Origin: Silene latifolia
Lineage: Eukaryota; Streptophyta; Magnoliopsida; Caryophyllales; Caryophyllaceae
Length of the DNA stretch: 64,000 nt
Direction: 5' to 3'
Assembly (NCBI RefSeq): GCF_048544455.1
Contig: NC_133534.1
Location: forward strand, 38,130,217-38,194,216
Shown here: positions 10,388 to 20,230 of the stretch, piece by piece
Numbering within the stretch: the stretch's first letter is position 1
Layout: every line of letters begins with the position of its first letter
Notes under the pieces: model-generated
What the model saw: the letters and a program-made list of their open reading frames with translations, nothing else
What the model was told of the DNA's origin: nothing
The model's database searches: none
Made by a program: the position numbers and the translations under genes

Positions 10388-10793
10388 GAGACCTTATTTT
10401 ATTCCTGTTTGATATTTAGTTATATAATTACGTTGTACATTTTTTTAAGTTTATCCTGGTGTTATTTCTAAATTAGTTAACATTGTTGGGTTTTCTCTAC
10501 TTCTACCTCTTACATTAGGTGTATCATTCATTTGATTTCTATGCAAGTGGCCATTGTTTGCAAGGTAAATGAAATTGGCAATCACCAAGAGTCATAATTT
10601 ATGAACCAATTTGTCAAAAATAAAAATAAAAATAAAAACGCAAGTGGCAATTTTTTTAACTATTCAACGACGGTTCTCCAAAGGTCATAAATTCAATTAT
10701 AAATATTAGGTGGTTAACATCATTCTAAAAGAAAACAATTTAAAATAACAATAGTTATCTCTTTCTTCTCACTAAAACTACAAAAGATTTCAA
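10388..10793 (+). promoter_or_regulatory. Spacer with TATA promoter of the ORF at 10794
   Basis: TATAAATA at 10698-10705 lies 96 bases before the ATG at 10794. The leader that follows resembles that of the first paralogue (CATTCTAAAA near 10721 and near 10031), so promoter and coding region appear to have been duplicated together. Confidence 0.6.
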
Positions 10794-11057
10794 ATGGCAA
10801 ACCTAAGTGGTATGTCAATGGGTTTGATCGCCAATTTGGAAAAAAACATTCAAACGGTACTTGAACAAGAGTTGAGAGCGATGAAGATGATTGTTGGTGC
10901 GATTGAAACTCGGAACTATTGTTATGTACATGGCGTTAAGGAGATTGAAAAGGAAGCGGATGATCTCATACAATCCTTGTTTGTTTCTTATGGAAAATGC
11001 ATTGACCTTAGGAAAGAACTTGAGGATGATCTAAAGGCTTTAAAATCCTTAAATTAG
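10794..11057 (+). CDS. Small coiled-coil protein, paralogue 2 (87 aa)
   Basis: An intronless frame, head-to-tail with its paralogue at 10115. The middle (MKMIVGAIETRNYCYVHGVK) and the tail (LRKELEDDLKALKSL) match that gene, while the N-terminus (MANLSGMSMGLIANLEKNIQ) differs. The cysteine and the GAIETRN core are kept. No recognised family. The pair was produced by tandem duplication, and both frames remain open. Confidence 0.65.
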   Translation: MANLSGMSMGLIANLEKNIQTVLEQELRAMKMIVGAIETRNYCYVHGVKEIEKEADDLIQSLFVSYGKCIDLRKELEDDLKALKSLN

Positions 11058-11627
11058 TAAGGATTAAAAGAAGTCCTTAATTAGATATTCATGTATTTAA
11101 TTTCCAATTAATATCTATGCATGTTTTATTTTTATAATATTATTATGTTGTACTTTTCTTATTTAAGTTTATCTTAATATTAACTATCATGGTTGGGTTT
11201 TCTCTTCTACCCCTTTTATATTTTGTTCGATTTTGAATGTTAACTATGTGACGTCATTTTAATTTCGTACTTGAACAAGAGTTGATAAATAAATATCGGT
11301 TTTAAATACTGGGAATTATATTAATTACGCGATTTATTAAAATACAATTCATTGTACTTAGGAAGATTAAAGGACAAGTTGTCATTTCCTATAAACATAT
11401 TAATTTTAATTCAACTTCCACTTGTTAATTTTAATTTATAATTAAAAATCCTCCTGTGTGGCATATGAAAAGACACGACCCACACTTTATTTATATATAT
11501 GATACATTTGTATATTCAATAAATCCTAACCACATCTACTACCCAAGCCATTATCTAATTTGATTTGTCTATCAATATTTCAAACCCTAAACCTTTAAAA
11601 CCTAAATCGAAAACTTCCTTCAAAATA
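11058..11627 (+). other. Intergenic region with TATA-like element
   Basis: AT-rich, no gene visible. TTTATTTATATATATGATAC near 11487-11506 lies about 125 bases upstream of the ATG at 11628 and is its likely TATA region. A short fragment near 11268 (TACTTGAACAAGAGTTGA) matches 10858-10875 of the preceding gene, a remnant of duplication. Confidence 0.45.
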
Positions 11628-11909
11628 ATGGATCGGAACATTACCAAAACATTGATTACAATAGAGTACAACAAATGTTTCATAAATCGCTTAGAGGAAA
11701 TCGAAAGGAAGAACAACCTATTCCTTGTTAATGTTCAGATCCCACTCAAGGTTGCCAAAGATCGTGGCTTTATGCCGGAGATGGAGAAGATGCAGGCAGA
11801 TATTGCATCTGCTTTACGAGACCTCAAACTAGCAAAGGAGGTGAAGATCAAAATCATGGAAGAGAATGCCTCCCTAAGAGCCTCTATTTCTCGTTTAAGT
11901 TCTATTTAA
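11628..11909 (+). CDS. Small coiled-coil protein (93 aa)
   Basis: The in-frame ATG at 11628 (MDRNITKTLITIEYNKCFIN) is preferred; the upstream open frame to 11565 has no ATG. The segment after residue 50 (MEKMQADIASALRDLKLAKE to ASLRASISRLSS) has clear heptads. It is not obviously related to the 10115/10794 pair in sequence but is alike in size, charge and gene structure. The function is unknown. Confidence 0.5.
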   Translation: MDRNITKTLITIEYNKCFINRLEEIERKNNLFLVNVQIPLKVAKDRGFMPEMEKMQADIASALRDLKLAKEVKIKIMEENASLRASISRLSSI

Positions 11910-12235
11910 TTTAGTGGGCATGCATGATGTCACTTATATTAAGTATGTAAATTTTAAATGTGGGTTTTTAATATTTTCCATTTGAATCAGTTTTATTATC
12001 ATTGATTTTCTTTGGTTTCGATATAACATATGAATATCTATTAATAGTTGATTGATTTTCCTATTAAGTAGTCCGTATAAACTATTTTGATTTGACTAAA
12101 CACAACACAAAAAGAATTACAATTGATTTGATTTGATTATGTGTGTCGTGTAAGCAAGCAAGGCAGAAATCTAGCATGCATGCATGTTGATTTGACTTCC
12201 AATTGACAGGATTTAAACACATCATCACTAAGAAA

Positions 12236-12985
12236 AATAAAAAAATTTGTCTTTCTCCCCATTATAAAAGTAAAATGGCACTATTTTACATTCATCTACA
12301 AAAATAAAACTACCTTTAGATCTCATATATACTTGTAAGGAGGACTCCAAACTTGTTCACAACTCTTGTGTCACTAATTCATTCATCAAGGTATTTAACC
12401 ATTCATTCCTTTAAATTAAATCGTTTGTATAGTTTACAATTTTTGCATGTATGCGACAATCAATTTAATAAGTCCTCAATCATAATTATATTTTAATTGA
12501 ATATAAACGGTTTATGTGATATGAAAGGTTGTTATATTTGTTTCTTTTTACATAACGCTTTAATTTTTTTAATTGAATATAGACGGTTTTAAACATCACT
12601 AATTACAAAAATTAAAAAATTGTCTTTCTCCCCATTATAAAAGGAATATGGCAGTATTTTACATTCATCTACAAAAATAAAACTCCCTTTACAACACAAA
12701 CCCTAGATCTCATATATACTTGTAAGGAGGACTCCAAACTTGTTCACAACTCTTGTTACTAATTGTTTGATCATTCATCAAGGTATTTTAACCATTCTTT
12801 CTTTTTTACTGCTCATTTCATCAAGATATTTAACCATTCTTTCTTTTAAATGAAATTGTTTGTATAAGTTTAAAACCGTAAACGATTTTTGCATGTATGT
12901 GACAATCAATTTAATAACCCGTCAATCATAACTATTTTTTGATTGAATATAAACGGTTTATGTCCATATTGGCGATGGGATATGA
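12236..12985 (+). repeat. Tandemly duplicated promoter-leader segment (about 370-bp unit)
   Basis: Two copies of a block that includes TGTCTTTCTCCCCATTATAA (TATA-like), ACATTCATCTACAAAAATAA and CTTGTAAGGAGGACTCCAAA occur from about 12236 and from about 12596. Each is followed by a related tail with AATATAAACGGTTTATG. Only the second copy is followed by the open frame at 12986, so the first may be a promoter whose gene decayed. The preceding 11910-12235 shows no gene. Confidence 0.75.
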
Positions 12986-13252
12986 ATGGTAGTTGTCATT
13001 CCTATATTAGTACAATACACTATCAATCGCAGAATCAAACTCGCTCGGTTGCGAGAGATTGACACTCAGTTGGCCGATCTAATAGACCGAGCGGAGGCGA
13101 TAAGGCAGCGAGCAATAAGTAGAGGGATGAACGACGTGCAGGAAAATATGGAAGCTCTTATACATGAAGTGAAAGCTAATCGTGAACAAGGGGTGATTGA
13201 AATCCAGAAAATTGAGTTGGAGCTTCATCAACTTGAACTTCTTGGTTTTTAG
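12986..13252 (+). CDS. Small coiled-coil protein (88 aa)
   Basis: Starts MVVVIPILVQYTINRRIKLA, a short hydrophobic N-terminus, followed by a continuous charged helix (LREIDTQLADLIDRAEAIRQ to IQKIELELHQLELLG). Nearby upstream ATGs at 12974 and 12981 are out of frame. A TATA-like CCATTATAAAAGG near 12632 in the duplicated upstream segment is far away, which suggests a long leader or a leader intron (a GGTATTTTAACC donor-like site near 12781). The function is unknown. Confidence 0.5.
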   Translation: MVVVIPILVQYTINRRIKLARLREIDTQLADLIDRAEAIRQRAISRGMNDVQENMEALIHEVKANREQGVIEIQKIELELHQLELLGF

Positions 13253-13734
13253 TTAGGTTAAATATGGTTTATATAGTACGTATTTTGTAAGGATTAAAAG
13301 GTTGGTTTATATTTTCCAATGGATCTATGATTATCAACTACCCATTTTCCTTTTCAAATTCCTGTTATTTTTTTAATTACTATCTTACGTCCTTCGTTAA
13401 AAAAATACCCGTAATTTTACCAATGTGTGATGACTAATTTTAATCCAAAATAAATCCGGCACATGAGGAGAACACGGCCAAGCGAGTAACAAACGCCACA
13501 ACGAGATCTTATCTTTGCTACAAATAATTATGCAATTTAACTTGGTAGGACTGACCATTATTCACTTGGGCCATTAATATTCATTTTCCATGTTTCTATG
13601 TTAAAACCAGACCATTAGGAATGTGGCCCCAATAGGGGAAAAGCCCAATCAAAATATAGGTCTTATATAACAATTTGGGCTCATTCTATTTATCAACTAA
13701 CTTACTTGGGCCTTCGGTAACTAGACCCATTATT
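13253..13734. other. Intergenic region
   Basis: No gene visible. From about 13550 the word TTGGGCC recurs, leading into the tandem repeat at 13735. Confidence 0.4.
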
Positions 13735-13880
13735 ACTTCCTCAATTGGGCCATTTTCATCGATTACTTTTCGTCGACCCATTTACTTCCTCAATTGGCCC
13801 ATTTTCATCTATTCTTTCTCGTCGACCCATTTACTTCCTCAATTGGGCCATTTTCATCCATTCATTTACTTGGGCCGTCA
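13735..13880 (+). repeat. Tandem repeat of about 48 bp, three copies
   Basis: A unit of CTTCCTCAATTGGGCCATTT followed by TCATC and CGTCGACCCATTTA recurs three times. The open frame seen here (13675-13884) follows the repeat and is not a convincing gene. The sequence to 14101 is AT-rich spacer. Confidence 0.75.
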
Positions 13881-14101
13881 GTAAGTAGATGTCATTTGCA
13901 ATTTGCAATTTGCAAAGTTAACACATTACAAATTAAATGTTTTTCTTTTTGCAATTGATTCATTTTAAGTTTTTAAAACCTTAATAATCAAGCATAACAA
14001 ACCGAGACCGAAATTATTTTTGATCGACAACGAATAATGGACAACTATCGTCAAAATACAAATTTAGATCAACAATCAATAACAAATTAAAGCTTCTTCT
14101 C

Positions 14102-14561
14102 TTATTTATGTAGTATTATCACAATACAAATTGATAATAATAATACAAATACAACCCATGAATAATACAATAACCGACGAGCTAACTTTTCTGATTTAGT
14201 AGCACGTAACTTCTGAGATTTCAATTTAATATTTTCCGATGTCAATTGCCGTAACCTATCCTCCAAAGAGTTGTTTAGATCAATCAACCTGTTCATGTTC
14301 CGATCAACCTCCACGCATTTATCCCATACAAAGTAACCACAATCTTCAGTCTAAAGATGCATTAAAAATTAATTAGAGCAATAAACATAGATATTATACT
14401 AATTATATTATTTTGAGCTATAAACATAAATATACCTTCCATAAGGGACAACGATAAAAAAACCTTCCTTTGTTAGGTCCATTTTTCTTCACGAGTTGAC
14501 GGATTGGAACCAAGTTATGATAACAATGTGAATCGCAAGAACAAGATTGATTAAAACTCAT
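14102..14561 (-). CDS. GRF-type zinc-finger protein with C-terminal membrane anchor (124 aa, 2 exons)
   Basis: Exon 1 is 14561-14436 and exon 2 is 14350-14102, with a GTATAT donor, a CTTTAG acceptor and phase 0. Exon 1 gives MSFNQSCSCDSHCYHN and then NGPNKGRFFYRCPLW. Exon 2 opens with TEDCGYFVWDKCVEVD. The CxC, GRxFYxC and CxxFxW pattern is that of the GRF zinc finger, a nucleic-acid-binding fold common in plant small proteins. After it comes a coiled coil (LIDLNNSLEDRLRQLTSENI) and about 20 hydrophobic residues near the end (WVVFVLLLSICIVIIL), so the protein is probably tail-anchored. This zinc finger-coiled coil-TM layout is common in plants, but its role is poorly known. The frame is intact. 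Confidence 0.85.
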
Positions 14562-14626
14562 ATTAAAGATGATGGTGGTGTCGATACAATTGAAATATAG
14601 TATGAGATTTTAATAATTAAATATGA

Positions 14627-14752
14627 TTATTAGATTTGGAAACAAAATATACTTATTTTTTTAAGGAATTATTAGATTTGGGAAAAAAAAATATACTGAT
14701 TTTTTTTATGGATTATTAGATTTGGGGAAAAAAATATACTGATTTTTTTAAG
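14627..14752 (+). repeat. Short tandem repeat, unit about 40 bp
   Basis: TTATTAGATTTGG followed by GAAAAAAATATACTGATTTT is repeated about three times upstream of the GRF gene. The stretch 14760-15190 shows no gene. Confidence 0.65.
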
Positions 14753-15190
14753 TGAGAGAAACGATTTTTTTTAGTTAGAGAAATGAGGTTAAAATAAATA
14801 AGAACATAAAATAAATATAAGAAACAAAAAATAATTAGTATAGAGATTAGTATAAAAAAATTAGATTAATATTGTTAATGATCTTTGGAAAGTGTAGCAA
14901 TTAATAGGTTGTCTCTTTTTGAATTTGAAATTCAAAATTTTCAAATTTATCCCTCTAAAAACTCATTTGAAAAAGATTCCATATGGTCCCTACCAAACTC
15001 CACTTGGCGTGCTCTCACTGGCCTGTGTACCAAGGCCCTTGTACACCCTGTGTACTTGTAGCCTTTTCGCAAAAATTCTCTCATTCTCATAATCTCGAGT
15101 TCTCACCCATACAAACTTTTATCAATGATTAATTCATCATGATTATCCTTAGTCCACATTATATCTTTTTCACTCTATTTTAACTCATTT

Positions 15191-15570
15191 CACTACAAGA
15201 AAAACTGCTTTTGGCGACAAAACATTTTGTCGCCCAAAGGGCTGTTTTCGTCGCCCATGCGCTTGTGCAACGAAATTCACTTCGTCGTGGCTTCGTCGCC
15301 CAAGACTCGACGCCCATTCCCACATGTGCAACGACAATGAATTTCGTTGCCCATTAAAAATTTTGTGCAACGAGTTTATATCGTCGCCCAATATATATTT
15401 TGTGCAACGAACTGTGCTTGTTGCCAATAAGGCTACTATGGGCAACGACTTATTTTGTCGCCCTTAACCATTTTTATGGGCAACAAACTGATAAATTGTT
15501 GTTGAAAGAGAGAATAATGTGCATCAACATTTTCGTTGCCCGTGTTGGTGACAATAATTATTTACATCCT
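15191..15570 (+). mobile_element. One terminal fragment of a CACTA (En/Spm-type) transposon
   Basis: Begins CACTACAAGAAAAACTGCTT, the classic plant CACTA terminal inverted repeat. It is followed by many short subterminal words in both orientations (GTCGCCC, GTGCAACGA, TGGGCAACGA), which serve as transposase-binding sites in this superfamily. The opposite terminus is not found in the window, so this is an isolated end. A 19-base sequence (TACATCCTACCTCTCCGAT) is repeated shortly after it, near 15563 and 15617. Confidence 0.75.
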
Positions 15571-15676
15571 ACCTCTCCGATTTTAATCACATAAAAAATG
15601 CAGTACAATATTCATGTACATCCTACCTCTCCGATGTTTTGTTTCGAGCTCTATTCATTTTGGTAAAAAGGATGAG

Positions 15677-15826
15677 TTCTTTTTTTTTTTTTGCTAGAAT
15701 GTAAGTAGTATATTGATAAAGAATGAATGAATATACAAGGATTGTATCTCATGGAAAATAGGAATAGACTCCTATCTTTCCAAAATTAATACTGTTAAAG
15801 ATTAGTTCCACATCCACAATGTATAC
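15677..15826 (-). mobile_element. LINE 3' end (poly-A side), part 1 of an element split by the copia insertion
   Basis: A poly-T tract at about 15679-15692 is the poly(A) tail of a minus-strand LINE. The sequence to 15826 is its 3' untranslated region. The element continues at 19959 on the other side of the copia element. Bases 15822-15826 (TATAC) are the copia target duplication. Confidence 0.65.
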
Positions 15827-15987
15827 TATTAGGCTCAATATGTAAATATTTTATACCGTATCTTTAGCCTTGTAATTTGCCTTGTATTTAGGTTACGTAT
15901 ATGTTAGTTATGGATACGATATTGTAATTATTGAGTATATATATCAATCTAAGCTAATCACCCTAATTAGGGGATTACACAATAACA
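15827..15987 (+). repeat. 5' LTR of the copia element
   Basis: 161 bases starting TATTAGGCTCAATATG and ending ATTACACAATAACA. It is nearly identical to 19798-19958; only two differences, near the start, are visible. The expected TG start is TA in both copies. It is preceded by TATAC, repeated after the 3' LTR. Confidence 0.9.
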
Positions 15988-15997
15988 TGGTATCAGC
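15988..15997 (+). other. Primer binding site of the copia element
   Basis: TGGTATCAGC directly follows the 5' LTR. It matches the initiator methionine tRNA complement (TGGTATCAGAGC) used by most plant copia elements, with divergence after the tenth base. Confidence 0.8.
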
Positions 15998-16092
15998 TAG
16001 GTTACGATAGAAACCCTAGTTTGTTTCCGCCTCCTTGCCTCGGCTCTCACCCTCACCGACTGTTATCCCCACAGTCCGATCACCCCATTTCG

Positions 16093-17427
16093 ATGGGCGA
16101 CAAAAGTGCACCACCGCCAACACAAAAGCCTCCCCTCCACCCCGTTTTCACCGTCTCCAACATACAACACAAAATACGTGTTCTCGACGGAACAAAGGTC
16201 ACATACGCGTCATGGGTTCGCCTATTTACGCTTCACGCCAAGGGTTACAAAGTTCTTGCTCATATTGACGGTACCAAGCCACCTGCTCCTGATGCCGACA
16301 ACTATGACGAATGGTGTGAGATCGATGCTCATGTCCTTCAATGGATTTACGGGACAATGAGCGATGACCTTCTTCCTCGGGTCCTTGAAGACGAGTCCAC
16401 GGCGTATGAGGCATGGCTGCGAGTTCAGAATATTTTCCTGAGCAATAAAGGGGCACGAGCTGCCGCCTTAGAGAATGAGTTTAACAACCTTAAACTCGCC
16501 AATATGCCATCCCTGGATGCCTACTGCCAGCGTTTGCGGGATCTCGCTGGTCAATTAAAGGACGTCGGTGCTGCTGTAAACGGTCAGCGTCTCGTATTAC
16601 AGCTTGTTCGTGGTCTTCCATCGTCATACGACACCGTCGCATCTTATATCAATCAGACGCTGCCTAATTTTGAGACGGCTCGGAGTATGCTTGAATTGGA
16701 ATTGCACCGTCAAACTGCTCGGGATGAACCTTCAGAAGCGTTGGTTGTCTCTAATCCTCCTTCCTCTGATTCGTCGGGATGGAGTGAAAAATCCAAGCCG
16801 CCTCAACAACCACCTCGCTCGTCTAATTATCGAGGTAATAATTATAATCCTAATTTCCATAATAATAATAATAATAATCGTCGTCGCGATAATCGTAGCA
16901 GCAACAATAATAAGCCGCGTACTGACTCCTCTGCATCCGGCACTACCTCCTCTGTTTCTGCTCCCTCTTGGCCGTCCCCTGGTCCCTGGCCGTACCCATG
17001 GACCCCCTCTCCATGTCCCTATCCCACATATCCGGGGTGGGTTCAACCATGGCAGCTATGGGGTGCCCCGCGTTCTAACAGGTCTGCTGGCCGTGGCTCT
17101 TATGGCCAAGCTCACATTGCTGAAACTGAATCTCCGCAACCAACCGACCTTGGGCAAGCCTTTCAGGCTTTGGGATTACAACAACCAGTAGATGGTCCGT
17201 GGTTTATGGACACTGGTGCATCGTCTCACCTCACATCCGATGCAGGTACGCTGATTTCTCCTTCTAGTGCAAGTAATATTCGTTCTATTTTAGTTGGCAA
17301 TGGTAATAGTATTCCAGTCCGGGGCTCGGGAACCGCAACCTTACCTGCCAAAGACCGCACTCTATATCTTACCAATGTCCTTTACACTCCTCGTATTATA
17401 AAGAACCTCATTTCTGTCCGTCAGTGA
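16093..17427 (+). CDS. Copia gag and protease
   Basis: ATG 16093 (MGDKSAPPPTQKPP) is taken as the start, because the open frame before it has no ATG. Residues about 40-220 form the gag domain of the UBN2/Retrotran_gag_2 type (ALENEFNNLKLANMPSLDAY, LVRGLPSSYDTVASYI). An asparagine-rich and proline-rich stretch follows, with no CCHC knuckle visible. The protease active site is WFMDTGASSHLTS, followed by LGN-like VGNGNSIPVRGSG. The frame ends in a TGA just after NLISVRQ. An 8-base insertion (TGACTCAG) appears to have caused it, because the reading resumes at once in another frame as QFTKDNNVSVEFDPFG. Confidence 0.88.
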   Translation: MGDKSAPPPTQKPPLHPVFTVSNIQHKIRVLDGTKVTYASWVRLFTLHAKGYKVLAHIDGTKPPAPDADNYDEWCEIDAHVLQWIYGTMSDDLLPRVLEDESTAYEAWLRVQNIFLSNKGARAAALENEFNNLKLANMPSLDAYCQRLRDLAGQLKDVGAAVNGQRLVLQLVRGLPSSYDTVASYINQTLPNFETARSMLELELHRQTARDEPSEALVVSNPPSSDSSGWSEKSKPPQQPPRSSNYRGNNYNPNFHNNNNNNRRRDNRSSNNNKPRTDSSASGTTSSVSAPSWPSPGPWPYPWTPSPCPYPTYPGWVQPWQLWGAPRSNRSAGRGSYGQAHIAETESPQPTDLGQAFQALGLQQPVDGPWFMDTGASSHLTSDAGTLISPSSASNIRSILVGNGNSIPVRGSGTATLPAKDRTLYLTNVLYTPRIIKNLISVRQ

Positions 17428-19803
17428 CTCAGTTTACAAAAGATAATAATGTCTCAGTTGAGTTTGACCCGTTTGGTTTTTCTGTGAAGGACCTTCAGAA
17501 TGGGACTACGATCCTGAGGAGTGATAGTAATGGTGAGCTTTACCCCGTGTCTTCTGAGTCTTCGTCATCATCAACTGCCCCTGGTCATAGCCTTCTCACC
17601 TTTTCCAGCGATGTTTGGCATAGCCGTCTTGGTCATCCAGGACCAAACATCCTTCAGTTTCTTCGGCGTCAGTCTTTCATAAGTTGTAATAAAGGGTCGC
17701 ACGATAATCTGTGTCATTCGTGCCAAATTAGTAAACACAAACGCTTGCCTTTTCATGATTCTACTTCTGCTACTTTAGCTCCGTTTGATATTATACATGC
17801 CGATTTATGGACTAGTCCTATTTTGAGTAAAAGTAGTCACAAGTATTATCTCGTTCTTATTGATAATTTTACGCAATTTGTTTGGGTTTACCCTTTAATT
17901 GCTAAATCTGAGGTATATCAAAAATTCCTCCAATTTACGTCCTACATACGCACACAATTCAATTGTCCAATTAAAACTTTTCAATGCGATTTAGGTCGTG
18001 AATTTGACAATAATTCTTTTAAGTCCTTTGCCAACAAAAACGGCCTGGTATTTTGGTTTCCTCAAACTTCCCCACAAAATGGTAAGGCCGAGCGCATGAT
18101 CCGTCGTCTCAATGAAATCGTTTTAGCTCTCCTATACCACGCCTCTGTCCCCCCCTCTTATTGGGTCGATGCCCTTCACGCTGCTGTTCACCTTCATAAT
18201 ATTCTTCCCACAAAAACTCTTCACTACCGTTCACCCACTTCCGCTCTCTTCAATAAAGACCCCTCATATGATCACTTACGTGTTTTTGGCTGCGCTTGTT
18301 ATCCAAATTTATTGGCCCAAAGACCTCACAAATTAGCTCCTCGCTCCATTAAATGTGTCTTTCTAGGCTACCCGCCACAACATCGTGGGTATAGGTGTCT
18401 TGACTTGTCCACTGGTAAACTATACATCTCTCGTCATGTCACTTTCGATGAATCTGTATTCCCGTTTGCGGAGACCTCTCGTGAAAAACCAGACTCATAC
18501 TCGTTTCTTGAGACTCCCATCAACCCCCTCATGTTTGACGCCTTCACCGCACCTCACCAGCCCACACCTGAACCCACACCTGAACCCCAGACTCCTCCTC
18601 ACTCCCCCACCCACGACGACCCTCCAACCAGCCCTCCCCACGTTTTGTTGACAAGTCTGCCCCGTCTCATGTATGTCGCTTGCGTAAGTCTTTATACGGC
18701 CTTAAGCAAGCCCCTCGTGCTTGGTTTCAACGTTTTGCAACGTTTGTTTTGTCACAGGGCTTTCATAGCAGTGTGTGCGACACATCTTTATTCATTTATC
18801 ATTCCGGTAATGACACGGCTTATATTTTATTATACGTGGATGATATCATTCTCACTGCATCTAGTTCTGTCCTTTTGCAACGAATTATCACTTCTTTGTC
18901 ACAGGAATTTGCTATGACAGATTTGGGGGCTCTTAATCATTTTTTGGGCATCACTGTTACTAGGACTGGCACAGGTTTATTCTTATCTCAGCAGAAATAT
19001 GCTGAAAGTATTCTCAGTCGTGCCTCTATGTCCTCTTGCAACCCTACCACTACTCCTGTTGATGTTGGGTCCAAACTAAGTGCCACTGCAGGTCCGCTTA
19101 TCTCTGATCCCTCTCTTTACCGCAGCTTGGCTGGGGCCCTCCAGTATTTGACCATCACCCGGCCTGATATTGCTTATGCCGTCCAGCAAGTTTGTCTATT
19201 TATGCATGCCCCGCGTGAGCCGCATTTTCATTTCCTTAAGCGTCTGCTCCGCTATGGTAAAGGTACACTTGCTTATGGTCTTACTATTTCTAAGTCAAAG
19301 TCGATTGCTATATTACCGCCTATTCCGATGCTGATTAGGGTGGGTGTCCTGATTCACGTCGATCGACATCGGGCTACTGTGTTTTTCTGGGAGATAACCT
19401 TGTGTCCTGGTCTTCTAAACGACAACCGACCATCTCCCGGTCCAGTGCTGAGGCCGAATATCGTGGTGTTGCTAATGCCGTTGCTGAAACCTGTTGGCTA
19501 CGAAATTTATTATTTGAACTTCATGTTCCTATCCTACGTGCTACACTGGTTTACTGTGATAATATTTCCGCTGTTTATCTGGCTGGCAACCCCGTTCAAC
19601 ATCAACGCACTAAACATATCGAGTTAGACATTCATTTTGTGCGTGAGAAAGTTCAAGTTGGTTCTGTTCGTGTTTTACATGTTCCTGCTGCGTATCAATA
19701 TGCCGATATATTTACCAAAGGACTTCCTCGTTTTTTGTTTCATCGCTTTCGTTCCAGCTTGAGCGTTCGGCCTCCTCCCGCTCCAACTGCGGGGGCGTAT
19801 TAG
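17428..19803 (+). pseudogene. Copia pol remnant: integrase, truncated RT, RNase H
   Basis: The pre-integrase HSRLGHP and CHSCQISKH motifs form the zinc-binding part. The integrase core follows, with HADLW, CDLGREF (usually CDNGREF) and NGKAER. After about 18640 the frame changes to the RT segment with SLYGLKQAPRAW, ILLYVDDIIL and DIAYAVQQV. RNase H is split: near 19310 one frameshift and a TAG in place of the W of the DADW motif interrupt it. It then continues as SWSSKRQPTISRSSAEAEY and ends with DIFTKGLP. The missing N-terminal RT and these lesions make the pol non-functional. Confidence 0.88.
19787..19797 (+). other. Polypurine tract region of the copia element
   Basis: TGCGGGGGCG lies directly before the 3' LTR. 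It contains the G-run normally used as the plus-strand primer, interrupted by a C. Confidence 0.6.
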
Positions 19804-19958
19804 TGTCAATATGTAAATATTTTATACCGTATCTTTAGCCTTGTAATTTGCCTTGTATTTAGGTTACGTATATGTTAGTTATGGATACGATATTGTAATT
19901 ATTGAGTATATATATCAATCTAAGCTAATCACCCTAATTAGGGGATTACACAATAACA
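19798..19958 (+). repeat. 3' LTR of the copia element
   Basis: Starts TATTAGTGTCAATATG and ends ATTACACAATAACA. It matches the 5' LTR except for two positions near the start. TATAC follows, completing the target duplication. Confidence 0.9.
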
Positions 19959-20230
19959 TATACGCTCACGGCTTAACCAATCTTGCATCTTTTCCTTTTA
20001 AAGGGAGCTTCTTGTTGCATCTTAACTGAATCTCCTTCTTAATTTGATGCACAATAATAATTGGGCTAGAAATGACATCCTCCATCCTAGCTCTATTTCT
20101 TTGCTGCCATGCATAACTTGCATAGTACTCCGTATACACTTGCACTGAAAATGGCTCTATGTACTTCAGCTGCAACTTTGTTCTCCTGCAATTTTGTAGC
20201 CATGTCAAGGATTCTGCTCTTGCCATCTTA
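19959..20230 (-). mobile_element. LINE 3' coding end, part 2 (C-terminal tail of ORF2)
   Basis: On the minus strand an 86-residue frame (19966-20226) contains YAWQQRNRARMEDVISSPII and VHQIKKEIQLRC. These resemble the segment after the zf-RVT domain at the end of plant LINE ORF2 proteins. Removing the copia element joins this to the untranslated tail and poly(A) at 15677-15826, giving a 5'-truncated LINE of about 420 bases. Confidence 0.65.

Larger units (their letters stand above)
15827..19958 (+). mobile_element. Ty1/copia LTR retrotransposon, internally deleted, with 5-bp TSD
   Basis: A complete element bounded by 161-bp LTRs and a perfect TATAC duplication (15822-15826 and 19959-19963). 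Gag, protease, integrase, the C-terminal part of RT, and RNase H follow in copia order. The N-terminal part of RT is deleted: the reading jumps from a proline/threonine-rich linker near 18640 to the SLYGLKQAPRAW motif. Near-identical LTRs imply a fairly recent insertion, yet the coding region has several lesions. It was therefore probably mobilised by enzymes of another copy. Confidence 0.92.

Noticed and set aside
16732-17191. Overlapping frames in the asparagine-rich gag segment
   Set aside because: They result from the low-complexity AAT/CGT-rich DNA. The gag frame is supported by domain motifs.
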